A stretch of 64,000 bases of DNA from Leptospiraceae bacterium (GCA_024233865.1 JACKPA010000018.1:1-64000); one strand, 5' to 3'; counted from the stretch's first letter, positions 1-9,722 are shown. Numbers and translations are program-made. The notes: a model not told the origin generated them from the letters alone.

Positions 1-3
1 GCA

Positions 4-663
4 ATGTCTATCATAGAGAATTATAATAAAATTCTGAAAGAATTAAGGAATTTGCGTCCCAATAATCCTCCGGAAATTATTTCTGTTTCAAAAAAGCAGC
101 CATTTTCAAAAATTGAAGAAGCAATCCAATCAGGAATTCAAAAGTTTGGAGAGAACTATATACAAGAAGCAATTGAAAAATTTGAAGGAAAAACGAGCAA
201 TATTGAACTTCATCACATTGGTCCGGTTCAAACAAACAATTTACGAAAATTATTTCCTCTTTTTGCTTTTACTCATGGTGTTGGAAGTGAAAAGGTTTTA
301 ATCGAACTAAACAAACAAGCAGAAAAACGAAAAAGCAAAATCAAATATTTTTTACAAACAAACCTAACGGGTGAAAGCACCAAATCCGGATTTCTAAAAA
401 AAGACTTAACGGCTTTGCTTGAAAAAATCTCCCTCTATGAAAGCGAATATACCGAATTTATAGGTTTAATGGCGATGGGACCAACAAACGAGGACCCTAT
501 CGAAACACGGAGAGTATTTCGTGAACTAAATTTCATAAGAAACGATTTTACAAAAAATGCAAAATTATCAATGGGTATGTCTGGAGATTATTTAATCGCA
601 GCCGAAGAAGGAAGTGATTATATCCGGATTGGTTCATTACTATTTGGTGAGAGGATACAATGA
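4..663 (+). CDS. yggS: YggS/PLPBP family pyridoxal-phosphate homeostasis protein
   Basis: Single-domain fold-type III PLP-binding protein of 219 residues, the usual family length. The PLP lysine is Lys30 in the segment ISVSKKQP. Other family blocks are FGENYIQEA, HHIGPVQTNN, the STKSGF segment, and the C-terminal LSMGMSGDY followed by IRIGSLLFGER, which holds the phosphate. Members have no known enzymatic activity and buffer cytosolic PLP. The stop codon overlaps the start of proC in an ATGA arrangement, the classic yggS-proC pairing. The ATG at position 4 is so close to the window edge that the upstream signals cannot be seen. Confidence 0.95.
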   Translation: MSIIENYNKILKELRNLRPNNPPEIISVSKKQPFSKIEEAIQSGIQKFGENYIQEAIEKFEGKTSNIELHHIGPVQTNNLRKLFPLFAFTHGVGSEKVLIELNKQAEKRKSKIKYFLQTNLTGESTKSGFLKKDLTALLEKISLYESEYTEFIGLMAMGPTNEDPIETRRVFRELNFIRNDFTKNAKLSMGMSGDYLIAAEEGSDYIRIGSLLFGERIQ

Positions 664-1436
664 AAAAAATTGGAATTATCGGATATGGAAATATGGGGGC
701 AGCTATTTATGCCAGCATAAAAGGTAAATTTGAAGTTTATGTTTATGATCCTTTTAAAATGGGAGAACAAAAGGAAGTTTCTTTTGAAAAAAATTTATTT
801 GAGTTAGTTGAAAAATCGGAAATATTAATTGTATGTGTGAAGCCTGGTTTGGTAAAAGAAGTTTTGGGAAAAGTCCATGCACCCAGAGCCATATTTTCCA
901 TAGCAGCCGGAGTCACTCTCGCAAGTATTAAAAATTCTTTAGCAGATGAAGAGTTGCAAACAGAAAGTAAAATTGTTAGGCTTATGCCAAATTTACCCAT
1001 GGTGGTTTCGGAAGGCTGTATTGGTTTTGTCGGAAACGAAGAAGTCTATTCTGAGGTGTATGAAATATTTTCTCATTTAGGCTTGGTTATGAAAGTGGAT
1101 TCCGAAAAACAATTAGATGCTATAACCGGCTTGTCCGGTTCTGGTCCTGCCTTTGTTTTTAGCTTTATCCAAGCTATGGCTGAGGGTGGAGTGAAATCAG
1201 GTTTGTCATATACTGATTCTCTTCAATTAAGCATCAAAACCGTTTTAGGAAGTGCTTTGTATCTTACCCAAGAGTTAAAAAAAGGTGAACATCCCTATTC
1301 TTTAAGGAATAAAGTAACATCCCCTGGAGGAACTACAATCCATGGTTTGGACAAATTAGAAGAAGGAAAATTCAATCACACGGTAATGAATGCAGTTTAC
1401 GGAGCATACTTAAGGGCTAAAGAAATGGGAAATTGA
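660..1436 (+). CDS. proC: Pyrroline-5-carboxylate reductase
   Basis: Catalyses the last step of proline synthesis, NAD(P)H-dependent reduction of 1-pyrroline-5-carboxylate. The N-terminal Rossmann motif GIIGYGNMGAAI spans residues 5-16. The dimerisation and substrate domain carries LSGSGPAFVF and the family signature TSPGGTTIHGL. Length (258 aa) is normal. Its ATG overlaps the yggS stop by four bases, so translation is probably coupled. The gene ends 12 nt before the convergent initiator tRNA. Confidence 0.96.
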   Translation: MKKIGIIGYGNMGAAIYASIKGKFEVYVYDPFKMGEQKEVSFEKNLFELVEKSEILIVCVKPGLVKEVLGKVHAPRAIFSIAAGVTLASIKNSLADEELQTESKIVRLMPNLPMVVSEGCIGFVGNEEVYSEVYEIFSHLGLVMKVDSEKQLDAITGLSGSGPAFVFSFIQAMAEGGVKSGLSYTDSLQLSIKTVLGSALYLTQELKKGEHPYSLRNKVTSPGGTTIHGLDKLEEGKFNHTVMNAVYGAYLRAKEMGN

Positions 1437-1448
1437 AAAAAAGGGAAT

Positions 1449-1525
<77 letters not shown>

Positions 1526-1654
1526 GATTACCAATATATCAAACTTGAAATTAGAGTCAACTCAAAATTGTATTTTTTTACCAAATTAAATAAAAATGTA
1601 TACACATTATTTTTGTAAAATAAATTATAGAATAAATAAACAGGAATCACGGAT

Positions 1655-2731
1655 ATGTACACTAGAGAGGAAGATTTTCCAGCAACAATTGTAATAGAAC
1701 AATACGAAAAAAAGATTTACGATCAAAAGCAACTTTTGGAAATAAGCAAAGCTCTAAATTCACAGCTTGATTATAATTTTTTGATCGATGCTATTTTGAA
1801 TATATGCCTTGCACAGTTTCAAACCATGATGTCAGCCATTTATATAGCACCAGAAATTGATGTTGAATATTTCCAATTATACCCAGGTCATAAAGGTTTT
1901 GAATTTGAAGACGAAGACTTAAAAAGAAAAATCAGTGTAGAATCTCCTTTGATTCAATATTTGGAAGAAAAAACAAGAGCAATATCTATCAAACAGCTAG
2001 AGAAAACGATTCAAGAGCAATCAGATGATTTGTCTTATTTTAAAAAGATTGGAGCAGAAATGGTAATACCCTTGAATGCAAAAGGTGGAAAAATCAATGG
2101 TATAATCATTTTAGGTGAAAAAATGACCATGGGGGAGTATCTAGATAGCGAAAAAGAATTCTTGACAATTCTTGCAAGTCTTGCCGGTGTTGCAGTAGAA
2201 AATTCCAGGCTTTATGAACTGGCAACCGTAGATATGATGACCCAACTAAAAATTCACCACTATTTCCAATCCAAACTACGGGAAGAAATGGACAGATGTA
2301 GAAAGAAAAACACAACCATGGCTCTGTTATTCACCGATATAGATAAATTTAAAGTTTTTAATGATACTTATGGGCACCAAGCCGGAGATATTGTGCTTAT
2401 AGAAGTAGCAAAAAAGCTAATGGAAAGCGTTCGAAAAGTTGATTTGGCAGCTCGTTATGGTGGAGAAGAGTTTTGTGTCGTAATGCCAGGAGCTAATGCT
2501 CAAGACGGTTTTGAAATGGGAGAAAAAATCAGAAAAGCTGTAGAAAGTCATACCGTAATTGACCCGAATACAAGACAAGAATTAAAAGTTACCATCAGTG
2601 TGGGAGTAACTGAATTTCATCCTAATGATAAAAATAATCGCGAAATCATTGAAAGGTCGGACAAAGCCCTTTATGAAGCGAAGCATAGCGGAAGAAACCG
2701 TACCATGGTTCGGATGCCTGAATCACACTAA
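1655..2731 (+). CDS. GAF-GGDEF diguanylate cyclase
   Basis: Predicted soluble enzyme making cyclic di-GMP from two GTP. Residues ~35-185 form a GAF-like sensor domain, and the GGDEF domain fills the C-terminal half. The active-site motif is GGEEF (residues 269-273), preceded by the metal-binding segment FTDIDKFK. An RxxD inhibitory site (Arg260-Asp263) lies exactly five residues before GGEEF, so product inhibition is expected. There is no transmembrane segment and no EAL domain. The ligand of the GAF domain cannot be told. It is followed after 5 nt by the protease gene, so the two may be co-transcribed. Confidence 0.9.
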   Translation: MYTREEDFPATIVIEQYEKKIYDQKQLLEISKALNSQLDYNFLIDAILNICLAQFQTMMSAIYIAPEIDVEYFQLYPGHKGFEFEDEDLKRKISVESPLIQYLEEKTRAISIKQLEKTIQEQSDDLSYFKKIGAEMVIPLNAKGGKINGIIILGEKMTMGEYLDSEKEFLTILASLAGVAVENSRLYELATVDMMTQLKIHHYFQSKLREEMDRCRKKNTTMALLFTDIDKFKVFNDTYGHQAGDIVLIEVAKKLMESVRKVDLAARYGGEEFCVVMPGANAQDGFEMGEKIRKAVESHTVIDPNTRQELKVTISVGVTEFHPNDKNNREIIERSDKALYEAKHSGRNRTMVRMPESH

Positions 2732-2736
2732 TAATT

Positions 2737-3687
2737 TTGTTAATCAGAATTATAATTCAGATAGGTTGGATATTAGTTTTTTTATTTTTGTTTGCATATT
2801 GTCATTCCAATAGCTATATTAAAACTATAGATTCCAAAGTGGAGTACTATTTGATGGATGTTAAATTACTTCACTCTCAGCCTTGTGTCAATCTTTATGG
2901 ATATGCACAGCATAAAATAAAATATAACCCAAAAGAGTGGAAAAATCTTAGGTTGATTATCGACACCGGCTCCAATATATCCATTATCAAAAAAGATAAG
3001 TTTCAAGCAAGTTCTGGTAAACGAACGTTTACTATTAAATCATTGTCAAGGCAATTATCTATCGAATATGTAGAAGTCATTTTAAATTTGCGTCACAACA
3101 AAACAAAAGACATGATTGAAAAAAAGCAATTTTATTCCATGGAGCTTAGTGATCAATTTAAGTTTGATGGATTAATTGGCAATGACGTACTTTCTAAATT
3201 TCTTGTAGTTTTTGATTTGCCCGAAAAAATCATGTTTATAAAAAAAAATCCAAATTTCCAATATGGTTTTTTAGAGTATGAAAAGGTAGACATTATTTAC
3301 GGGCAGGGACATATATTTCTACCACTTCGATTGAATAATTCCAAGAAGCAGATCTTTATTTTTGATACAGGCTCTGCAATTTCTTATATAAATCCTGAAA
3401 ACCTGAAAAATCTTGGTCTAGTTCAAAATAGAAAATTAAAATACGTTGACATTTCCGGAAAAATGTTGGAAAGTCATACCTATAAAGCAAAAACCGTATG
3501 TACGCCGAGTAAAAAATTATGCTCTAAAAATTTGGAATTTCTTTCTGGCAACAGCTTAAAAAATTTTATTACGATAAAAGAAGCTAAAATTGACGGTTTG
3601 TTAGGGTTGAATTGGATAAAGGATTATGTTATTGCCATAGATTATGATAGCAAAATGATGTACATTAAAAAGAAGGGATGGTTTTGA
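2737..3687 (+). CDS. Membrane-anchored aspartic protease-like protein with two DTG motifs
   Basis: The start is TTG at 2737, just after the GGDEF gene. Residues ~5-22 form a hydrophobic export segment ending AYC, which may be a signal anchor or a loose spirochaetal lipobox. Two retropepsin-like half-domains follow, each with a catalytic D-T-G-S: residues 76-79 (IIDTGSNIS) and 210-213 (FDTGSAIS). Each half also has the later G-L-I-G or G-L-L-G turn (DGLIGND, DGLLGLN). The layout resembles a bilobed pepsin built by duplication, probably active outside the cytoplasm. The substrate is unknown. Its end overlaps the mnmA ORF by ten bases. Confidence 0.75.
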   Translation: MLIRIIIQIGWILVFLFLFAYCHSNSYIKTIDSKVEYYLMDVKLLHSQPCVNLYGYAQHKIKYNPKEWKNLRLIIDTGSNISIIKKDKFQASSGKRTFTIKSLSRQLSIEYVEVILNLRHNKTKDMIEKKQFYSMELSDQFKFDGLIGNDVLSKFLVVFDLPEKIMFIKKNPNFQYGFLEYEKVDIIYGQGHIFLPLRLNNSKKQIFIFDTGSAISYINPENLKNLGLVQNRKLKYVDISGKMLESHTYKAKTVCTPSKKLCSKNLEFLSGNSLKNFITIKEAKIDGLLGLNWIKDYVIAIDYDSKMMYIKKKGWF

Positions 3688-4793
3688 ATTCGATGAAAGA
3701 TAAAATACTGGTTGCCATGAGTGGAGGTGTTGACAGTTCTGTAGCAGCCGGATTATTGCTTGAACAAGGACATGATATCATCGGAGTCAATTTAAGAACT
3801 TGGGAATATGAACCTCCTTGTAACGATTCAAACAAAAAGTCTTGCTGCTCTCCCGAAGATATTCGAGACGCTAGAGATGTTGGAATTGTTTTAAAAATTC
3901 CATTTTATGTAATTAAGATGGAAAAGTTGTTTGAAGAAAAGGTGATTGATAGATTTATACAAGACTATAGTAATTCCTTAACCCCTAATCCCTGCGTAGA
4001 GTGTAATACGTTTGTGAAATTTGGTGCGCTGTTTGAAAAAGCTAAAACTTTAGGAATACGAAAAATAGCAACCGGTCACTATGCTCAAATAGTAGAAACA
4101 AATGGTCGTTATGCTATTTATAGTGGAACGGATAAGTTTAAAAACCAAGCTTACTATCTGTACGGACTTTCCCAAGAAGCTCTGGCAAATACCATATTTC
4201 CTCTTGGGAAAATGAATAAAGAAGAAGTCCGTAAACATGCTAGAAGATTCAATCTTTCCGTAGCTCAAAAAAAAGAATCTCAAGAAATATGTTTTATTCC
4301 GGAAAATGACTATCGCAAATTTTTAGAGAAAAAAAATGTCACCTTTACACCAGGTTTTTTGAAATTGACAACGGGTGAAATTTTAGGTAAACATTCGGGA
4401 AAAGAAAATTTTACCATTGGTCAACGAAAAGGTTTGGGGGTTTCTCACAAAGTTCCTTTGTATGTTGTTTCTATAGAAGATGACGGAACCGTCATTTTGG
4501 GTGCAGAAGCAGAAACGATTTGTACGGAATTTAGCGTCCAAGACGTAAACTACCAGGCTTGCCCACCGCTTATCAAAGGAGAAGAAACCCAGGCTAGAGT
4601 CCAGGTTCGTTATCGTCACACTCCGGTTAAATGCCAAGTTACGGGAAAAGGTGATACGATTCATGTGAAGCTTTTGGAAAAAGTGCAAAGTGTAACTCCC
4701 GGACAATCTGCCGTTTTTTATCATTCGGATGAAAATTATATACTCATGGGTGGAATTATTCGGAAGTTTAGTATCGTAAAGAAAACAGTCTAG
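3678..4793 (+). CDS. mnmA: tRNA-specific 2-thiouridylase MnmA
   Basis: Adds sulfur to C2 of the wobble uridine of tRNA-Lys, -Glu and -Gln, using ATP and a relayed persulfide. Visible motifs are the PP-loop AMSGGVDSSV, the NPCVECN segment with one catalytic cysteine, ATGHYAQ, and SQEICFIP with the second catalytic cysteine. The C-terminal barrel includes QVRYRHTPV. The ATG at 3678 sits directly on an AGAAGGG ribosome site and so is a poor start. TTG at 3684 or ATG at 3693 (giving MKDKILVAMSGG) fits the family better. Convergent with the cyclase gene; the ends overlap by 4 nt. Confidence 0.95.
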   Translation: MVLNSMKDKILVAMSGGVDSSVAAGLLLEQGHDIIGVNLRTWEYEPPCNDSNKKSCCSPEDIRDARDVGIVLKIPFYVIKMEKLFEEKVIDRFIQDYSNSLTPNPCVECNTFVKFGALFEKAKTLGIRKIATGHYAQIVETNGRYAIYSGTDKFKNQAYYLYGLSQEALANTIFPLGKMNKEEVRKHARRFNLSVAQKKESQEICFIPENDYRKFLEKKNVTFTPGFLKLTTGEILGKHSGKENFTIGQRKGLGVSHKVPLYVVSIEDDGTVILGAEAETICTEFSVQDVNYQACPPLIKGEETQARVQVRYRHTPVKCQVTGKGDTIHVKLLEKVQSVTPGQSAVFYHSDENYILMGGIIRKFSIVKKTV

Positions 4794-6970
4794 TTAGAAA
4801 GTTCTATGCTTGCCCAATCGTCCTTTTTATCTATGTCATTCATTCTATAATGTATCGCTTTTTTTAAATAAAACTCAGTCACTCTATCTTTGGAATTATA
4901 GGTTAATACGCTTTTAAAATAGCGGATAGCTTCTGTAAAATTTTTTGCGTGAAAGTTAATGATTCCCTTTTCAAACTCTGCTTTTGTAAAAATTTTTAGT
5001 TTGATAGATTTTTTGTCTATACCATGAAGTAACTCGATAGCAGAAACAGCTTTCTTTTTTCCTCTTACTCTTATTTTGCCAATGATTCTAAAATTATAAA
5101 GGGTCGGATCGTCTAGTTCTACAAGAGTTTGTTGGCTAATGATAATGGTTGTTCCAAAGATTTTTGTAGTGTTTTCCAATCGTGCTGCGATATTAACAGT
5201 ATCAGAGATAACAGTTGTATCCATTCTGTCTTCATCTCCCACAGTTCCCAAGATCATTTCTCCCGTATGGATTCCAATTCCAATCTCCACCGGTATATTT
5301 TTTGACTTTTTTTGATAAATGTTAAAAAGTCTAAGACTTTTCACCATAGCTACCGCACATGATACCGCATTGTCGGGATTATTTGGGAAAATTACCATTA
5401 CGGCATCTCCAATGTATTTATCAATAATACCCCCGTATTTTCTTATAACCGGATTGAGTACTCGAAAATAGGTATTAATAAAATCAAAATTTTCTTCCGG
5501 TGTCATATTCTCTGAAATTTGTGTAAAAGAACGAATGTCAGCAAACAGAACTGTCATTTCCTTTTTTTTAAAATCACCGGCACTAAGTTCTGTAATAGAA
5601 TTTTTTCCAAGTAATTTGATAAATTGGTATGGCGTAAACTTAGTAAAAGAACTTACTAAGTTTTCTTTTTGTTCTAAGAGGTTTTTTTGTTCTTCAATTA
5701 AGGTTTTGTAATTCTTTTCTTTTTCTTTTTTTAGGGTAAAAATTTTATCGGTTAGTCCGATAGAATGAATAAATAGTTGTAATATAAAACCGATTTTAAG
5801 CAAGTTAAAGTGAAACGAAAAATCATAGACTAACTGAAATACATAAGAACAGAAAGCAAAAAACAAAACCAGCCAACCGGAAATCAAATAAATCACCGAA
5901 AATTTTTCACTTTTATAACAACATACGCCAATGGTTAAGATTCCTAAAATGGAAACAAAGCTAAGTAGTTTAAGCCAAGCAGAAGACCCAATTCCTAACA
6001 AAAGCGGAAGAATAGCCAAAATACCATGTATTACCGGAAAAACAATAAATATAGAATGGAAATTTTTGGGGAGAACTGATACTTTGATAAATTTTTTAGT
6101 AAACATCCAACCGAATACAAAAGCAGCGTTAAGAAAAACCAGAATTGCTAATTGATTCCAAGCCGGAAAAGATGACCAAAAAAATTCAAAACCAAAGCCG
6201 TCATTTGTAATTTGGTACATCCACACACATAAAACATAAATTGCCAAATAAAAATTAGCACTAAAGCGTAAATAAAAGAAATATACAAGATTATAGATTA
6301 AAATGGAAAGCAGTAAACCATAATATATGTAAAGAGTAGCTTCAATTTGCCTGTTAATTACTTGAAACAGTTCCAGTTCATATAAATTCAGATTAAGGTT
6401 TATAGGATTTTCCGATTGAATTCTGATATAAAATTCTTTTTTTTCTCCGTAATCCAAAGCTATGTTAAATAAAAAATACCTATGTTTCACATCCCTTGAT
6501 AAAAATGGAAAAATATTTCCTGTATATTTGACAGTATAGTTTCCATCTTCTTCAATAGTGTAAAATTCAATATAGCTGATATTAGAAAAAGGAATTTCCA
6601 ATATCCAGTTTTCATTTTCAATGTGTTCGTTTTGCAATCGAAAGCGTATCCAGTATATAGGAGAGGAAAAGCCAATATGGATGTTTTTGTTATTCTTTTG
6701 GAAAGGGATTTGGTCTCTATGAGTAGATGTTTTTAGGTGTTGAAACGAGTAATCGTTTGTTTTGCTTTCTAAGACTTCGATCTGCTCGTTTAGGTTGAAT
6801 TTCTTTTTATTCTCTTGCAAAATAAAGGTATCCATGGGAAAAATTGACAGGATAAAAAAGAGATAAGCAATAAACAAAAAAGAAGTTTTTGTTGTAAGTA
6901 ATCTAATCATGCAAATTCCAAAAATCAAACTTAGTATACAACCAATATATTTCAATTTTTTATTTTTCAT
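4790..6970 (-). CDS. 7TM-receptor adenylate cyclase with C-terminal helical repeats
   Basis: Predicted membrane receptor producing cAMP. After N-terminal hydrophobic segments (residues ~8-50) comes a 7TMR-DISMED2-type extracytoplasmic domain, then a seven-helix 7TMR-DISM membrane region starting near YIYYGLLLSILIYN. A short coiled coil leads to a class III cyclase domain (about 470-650). Metal-binding aspartates are in VLFADIRSF and YIGDAVM, adenine-selecting Lys/Asp in DKYIGD and ISDTVN, and the catalytic Asn/Arg in VNIAARL. These favour ATP over GTP. The last ~60 residues look TPR-like. This layout is common in leptospires. The ligand is unknown. Confidence 0.88.
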   Translation of the reverse strand: MKNKKLKYIGCILSLIFGICMIRLLTTKTSFLFIAYLFFILSIFPMDTFILQENKKKFNLNEQIEVLESKTNDYSFQHLKTSTHRDQIPFQKNNKNIHIGFSSPIYWIRFRLQNEHIENENWILEIPFSNISYIEFYTIEEDGNYTVKYTGNIFPFLSRDVKHRYFLFNIALDYGEKKEFYIRIQSENPINLNLNLYELELFQVINRQIEATLYIYYGLLLSILIYNLVYFFYLRFSANFYLAIYVLCVWMYQITNDGFGFEFFWSSFPAWNQLAILVFLNAAFVFGWMFTKKFIKVSVLPKNFHSIFIVFPVIHGILAILPLLLGIGSSAWLKLLSFVSILGILTIGVCCYKSEKFSVIYLISGWLVLFFAFCSYVFQLVYDFSFHFNLLKIGFILQLFIHSIGLTDKIFTLKKEKEKNYKTLIEEQKNLLEQKENLVSSFTKFTPYQFIKLLGKNSITELSAGDFKKKEMTVLFADIRSFTQISENMTPEENFDFINTYFRVLNPVIRKYGGIIDKYIGDAVMVIFPNNPDNAVSCAVAMVKSLRLFNIYQKKSKNIPVEIGIGIHTGEMILGTVGDEDRMDTTVISDTVNIAARLENTTKIFGTTIIISQQTLVELDDPTLYNFRIIGKIRVRGKKKAVSAIELLHGIDKKSIKLKIFTKAEFEKGIINFHAKNFTEAIRYFKSVLTYNSKDRVTEFYLKKAIHYRMNDIDKKDDWASIELSN

Positions 6971-7049
6971 TCTTGTTTTTTAAACAACCATTACCAAAAT
7001 GATATAAGTTATTATTAAAAGAGAATATTACACAAACAATGATTGTTAA

Positions 7050-8255
7050 TTGTATATGAAGAGGGAAGGTTTTTTTGTTTCCATTGGAGCAGGGACTCAA
7101 CAGCTGCCACTAATTCAAGCTTGTAAGTTGATGGGCATTAAAGTAATTTCAATTGATAAAAATCCATCTGCCCCTGGTTTTAAACTTTCGGACATTAAAA
7201 TAATTGAATCTATTACTGAATATCGAAAAATATATAATAAACTCCTTGGGCTTACATCTTATGAACCAATTATTGGTATTGGTTGCAGGTCTTATGGGAA
7301 GGCAACCTACACAGCAAGTTATCTTGTTGAAAAGTTTAAGCTAATAGGTAATAAATCGGAGGTAATTCAAAAGTTTTCTGATAAAAAATCTATAAAAAAC
7401 TATCTTGCTAAATTTGGTGTTCCGATTCCCAAACAATTCAATATAAATCCTAATGCAACAAAAAGCAAAGGAATTGCCTTTCCTTGCATATTCAAACCAT
7501 CTGATGGTGCCGGAAAACAGGGAATTGAATTATTTGATTCTTTTTCACCTTTGAAGAAAAAAATTTTATTGTACCATGAAAAAAATCAACCCTATTTCGT
7601 GGAAGAATTTATACCAGGGTTAGAAATTACTATTTTAGGATTTGTTTATAACGGAAAATTTTATTATGTTTCTGTATCGGATAAAATAACAAGTGGCTTT
7701 CCACCCTTTTTGGAAATTTGTCACAAACTTCCTTGTAGCCACCAAAATTTAATTGGAGAACTGAAACTCGTTTGCCAAACCATTGTAGAAGCCTTAAAAC
7801 TAGAAAATTCTCCTTTTGTTGCCGAATTTAAAATTACAGATAAAAAACAGTTTTATTTAATGGAAATTGTGCCAGAGATAGGTGGTGAATATTTGGCGGA
7901 ACATTTGGTGAAGGAATTTTATGACTACGACTATTTCGAAAATTATGTGAAGCTTATGATAGGCGACAAGCCGGATTTTAATCAAATTCATCACAACGGC
8001 AAAAACAAATACCACAATAGTCAAATATACTTTGTTACACCTCCCCAGGGCAAATCAAAATTTTTAGGAATGAAAAGGTTTGTTCCGGAAAGAAATGAAA
8101 GAGTATTTTTGGATATACCCTTGAAAAAAGAAGGAAGTATTGTAAATACAAAAGATGGGAATTCCTGTCGAATAAAAGTTTTGGGCATTTCGGACTGTCA
8201 ATACACAAATACAGTTCCAAACATTGAAAAAAGGATTGAAGTACAATTTGAATAA
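7050..8255 (+). CDS. ATP-grasp family ligase
   Basis: A 401-residue ATP-grasp enzyme of the carbamoyl-phosphate-synthase-like type. The N-terminal Rossmann-like half starts SIGAGTQQLPLIQACK and includes VISIDKNPSAPGF. The ATP-binding half has IFKPSDGAGKQGIEL and the hinge FVEEFIPG. The metal-binding strand is FYLMEIVPEIGGEY. Such enzymes join a carboxylate to an amine or thiol through an acyl phosphate; the substrates cannot be read from sequence. It heads a tight operon with two methyltransferase genes (overlaps of 32 and 31 nt), suggesting one small-molecule or surface-sugar modification pathway. A second ATG lies at 7056. Confidence 0.8.
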   Translation: MYMKREGFFVSIGAGTQQLPLIQACKLMGIKVISIDKNPSAPGFKLSDIKIIESITEYRKIYNKLLGLTSYEPIIGIGCRSYGKATYTASYLVEKFKLIGNKSEVIQKFSDKKSIKNYLAKFGVPIPKQFNINPNATKSKGIAFPCIFKPSDGAGKQGIELFDSFSPLKKKILLYHEKNQPYFVEEFIPGLEITILGFVYNGKFYYVSVSDKITSGFPPFLEICHKLPCSHQNLIGELKLVCQTIVEALKLENSPFVAEFKITDKKQFYLMEIVPEIGGEYLAEHLVKEFYDYDYFENYVKLMIGDKPDFNQIHHNGKNKYHNSQIYFVTPPQGKSKFLGMKRFVPERNERVFLDIPLKKEGSIVNTKDGNSCRIKVLGISDCQYTNTVPNIEKRIEVQFE

Positions 8256-8862
8256 CTCAAAAGACATTTGGGATACGCACTATAAAAGGGATAAATCAAT
8301 GTTAGTTTATCCGGATGAAAATTTGGTTCGAGTTTTATCTCGTGTTAAACCGGAGGGAGAGGCATTGGATTTTGGTGCAGGTTCGGGAAGACATTCCGTT
8401 TTGCTAGAGAGACTAGGTTACAAAGTTACGGCTGTGGATTACTCTCAAAATTCTATACATCTCATCCAAACGCGCTATCCCAATATACAAACCAAAATTG
8501 TAAATGAGCCTCCTTATCCTTTTGAAAATGAGCAGTTTTCTTTGATTGTTAGTTGGGGGGTTTTGCATTATAACGAGCCGGAAAAAGCAAAAATTATCAT
8601 TGATGAGTACCAAAGGATGTTAGAAAAAGAAGGACATTTGGTTGGAACTATACGAGCTGCCACTGATACTCATTTAAAACTAAAAGATGGAATTGTTGGA
8701 CTCGAGGATATAAAAAACTCCAAAGTATGCCTCTATACTTTGGAAGACCTTAAACAACTTTTAGGTTCTTTTGCAAATGTTCAGTATGCTTATATGGAAC
8801 GAACACCACTCGGTCAATTGGAAGATAGGATATGCCATTGGATATTTCTTGCGAAAAATTAA
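8224..8862 (+). CDS. Class I SAM-dependent methyltransferase
   Basis: The glycine-rich SAM site reads LDFGAGSGRHSVLLERLG, followed by the acidic end of strand 2 (VTAVDYS) and motif IV in FSLIVSWGVLHY, a Methyltransf_11/25-like pattern. Length is 212 aa from TTG 8224. TTG at 8248 (giving LNNSKDIWD) sits 12 nt after an AAGGA and overlaps the ATP-grasp stop, so it may be the true start. No transmembrane segment is seen. Overlapping genes on both sides imply translational coupling. The acceptor substrate is unknown. Confidence 0.8.
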   Translation: MKKGLKYNLNNSKDIWDTHYKRDKSMLVYPDENLVRVLSRVKPEGEALDFGAGSGRHSVLLERLGYKVTAVDYSQNSIHLIQTRYPNIQTKIVNEPPYPFENEQFSLIVSWGVLHYNEPEKAKIIIDEYQRMLEKEGHLVGTIRAATDTHLKLKDGIVGLEDIKNSKVCLYTLEDLKQLLGSFANVQYAYMERTPLGQLEDRICHWIFLAKN

Positions 8863-9722
8863 AAGAAAATTGTCCGATAGATAAAAGTTGCGAATGGAAT
8901 TTTTTGTACAATTCTGCTTACAATTCTTACAACCTTCCTATTTATAGGTGTAATCAATGCAATTTACAGGCTTATCCTCCTAAAGAAGAATTGGATTTAA
9001 AGCAACTCTATTCCGAAAACTACTATAAAGGAACTTCCAACTATACCTATAAAGACGAGAGAGAAACCGAATATTACGATAGCTACGTCTGGGATGCAAG
9101 GATAAAAAATATCAGAAAATTTCAAAACAAAGGAAATTTTTTGGATGTCGGTTCTTCTTTTGGAGGCTTTTTAAGCAGAGCCAAACGACTTGGATTCAGT
9201 CCTTATGGAGTTGAGGTTTCAGAGTATGCGGCTACCTATTGCGAGAAAAGAGGCATTCCGGTTTTTAAAGGAGAATTTTTGAATTCCGATTACCCCAAAG
9301 AATTTTTTACTGTAATTACCATGATTGAAGTTGTAGAACACTTGTCTAAGCCAGACTTGGTGTTTTCTAAGTGTTATTCTCTTTTGAAAGAAGGGGGAAT
9401 GTTGGTAATTCAAACGGCTAATTTTGAAGGAAAACAAGCCCTCAAAGAAGGAGCAAACTATCATTATTACTTGCCCGGCCATCTTTATTATTATTCCTTA
9501 TCGAATTTAAAAAAATTTCTTTCTTACCATGGGTTTTATAACTTTATTTATTATTCGGGAGTGGATTTTCCATTGTATGCAAAACTGCTCAAATCAAGAG
9601 GCAGTTTCAAACAAATTCGAGACTATTTCAAATGGTTTAAGATTTCTTATTACCACTTCAAAAGCACTTACTTTCCGGGGAGTACTTCAAGTATGGTGCT
9701 TTATGCGTTTAAACCTGGATAG
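8832..9722 (+). CDS. SAM-dependent methyltransferase with N-terminal zinc-ribbon-like cysteines
   Basis: The N-terminus carries paired cysteines (ENCPIDKSCEW and YRCNQCNLQAYPP) like the small zinc-binding domain in front of C-methyltransferases acting on sugars. The SAM site is LDVGSSFGGFLSRAKRLG, then VEVSEYAA and the motif IV block ITMIEVVEHLSKPD. The C-terminal ~80 residues are rich in Tyr and Phe. It is the last gene of the ATP-grasp operon, starting inside the preceding gene. A role in modifying a surface carbohydrate is a guess from domain type only. Confidence 0.78.
   Translation: MPLDISCEKLKENCPIDKSCEWNFLYNSAYNSYNLPIYRCNQCNLQAYPPKEELDLKQLYSENYYKGTSNYTYKDERETEYYDSYVWDARIKNIRKFQNKGNFLDVGSSFGGFLSRAKRLGFSPYGVEVSEYAATYCEKRGIPVFKGEFLNSDYPKEFFTVITMIEVVEHLSKPDLVFSKCYSLLKEGGMLVIQTANFEGKQALKEGANYHYYLPGHLYYYSLSNLKKFLSYHGFYNFIYYSGVDFPLYAKLLKSRGSFKQIRDYFKWFKISYYHFKSTYFPGSTSSMVLYAFKPG

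Noticed and set aside
4050..4724. Minus-strand frames inside mnmA
   Set aside because: They are shadows of a conserved gene on the plus strand with all motifs intact.
7000..7050. Graspetide-type precursor peptide before the ATP-grasp gene
   Set aside because: No short ORF with a ribosome site or repeated Thr/Asp/Glu core is present upstream.
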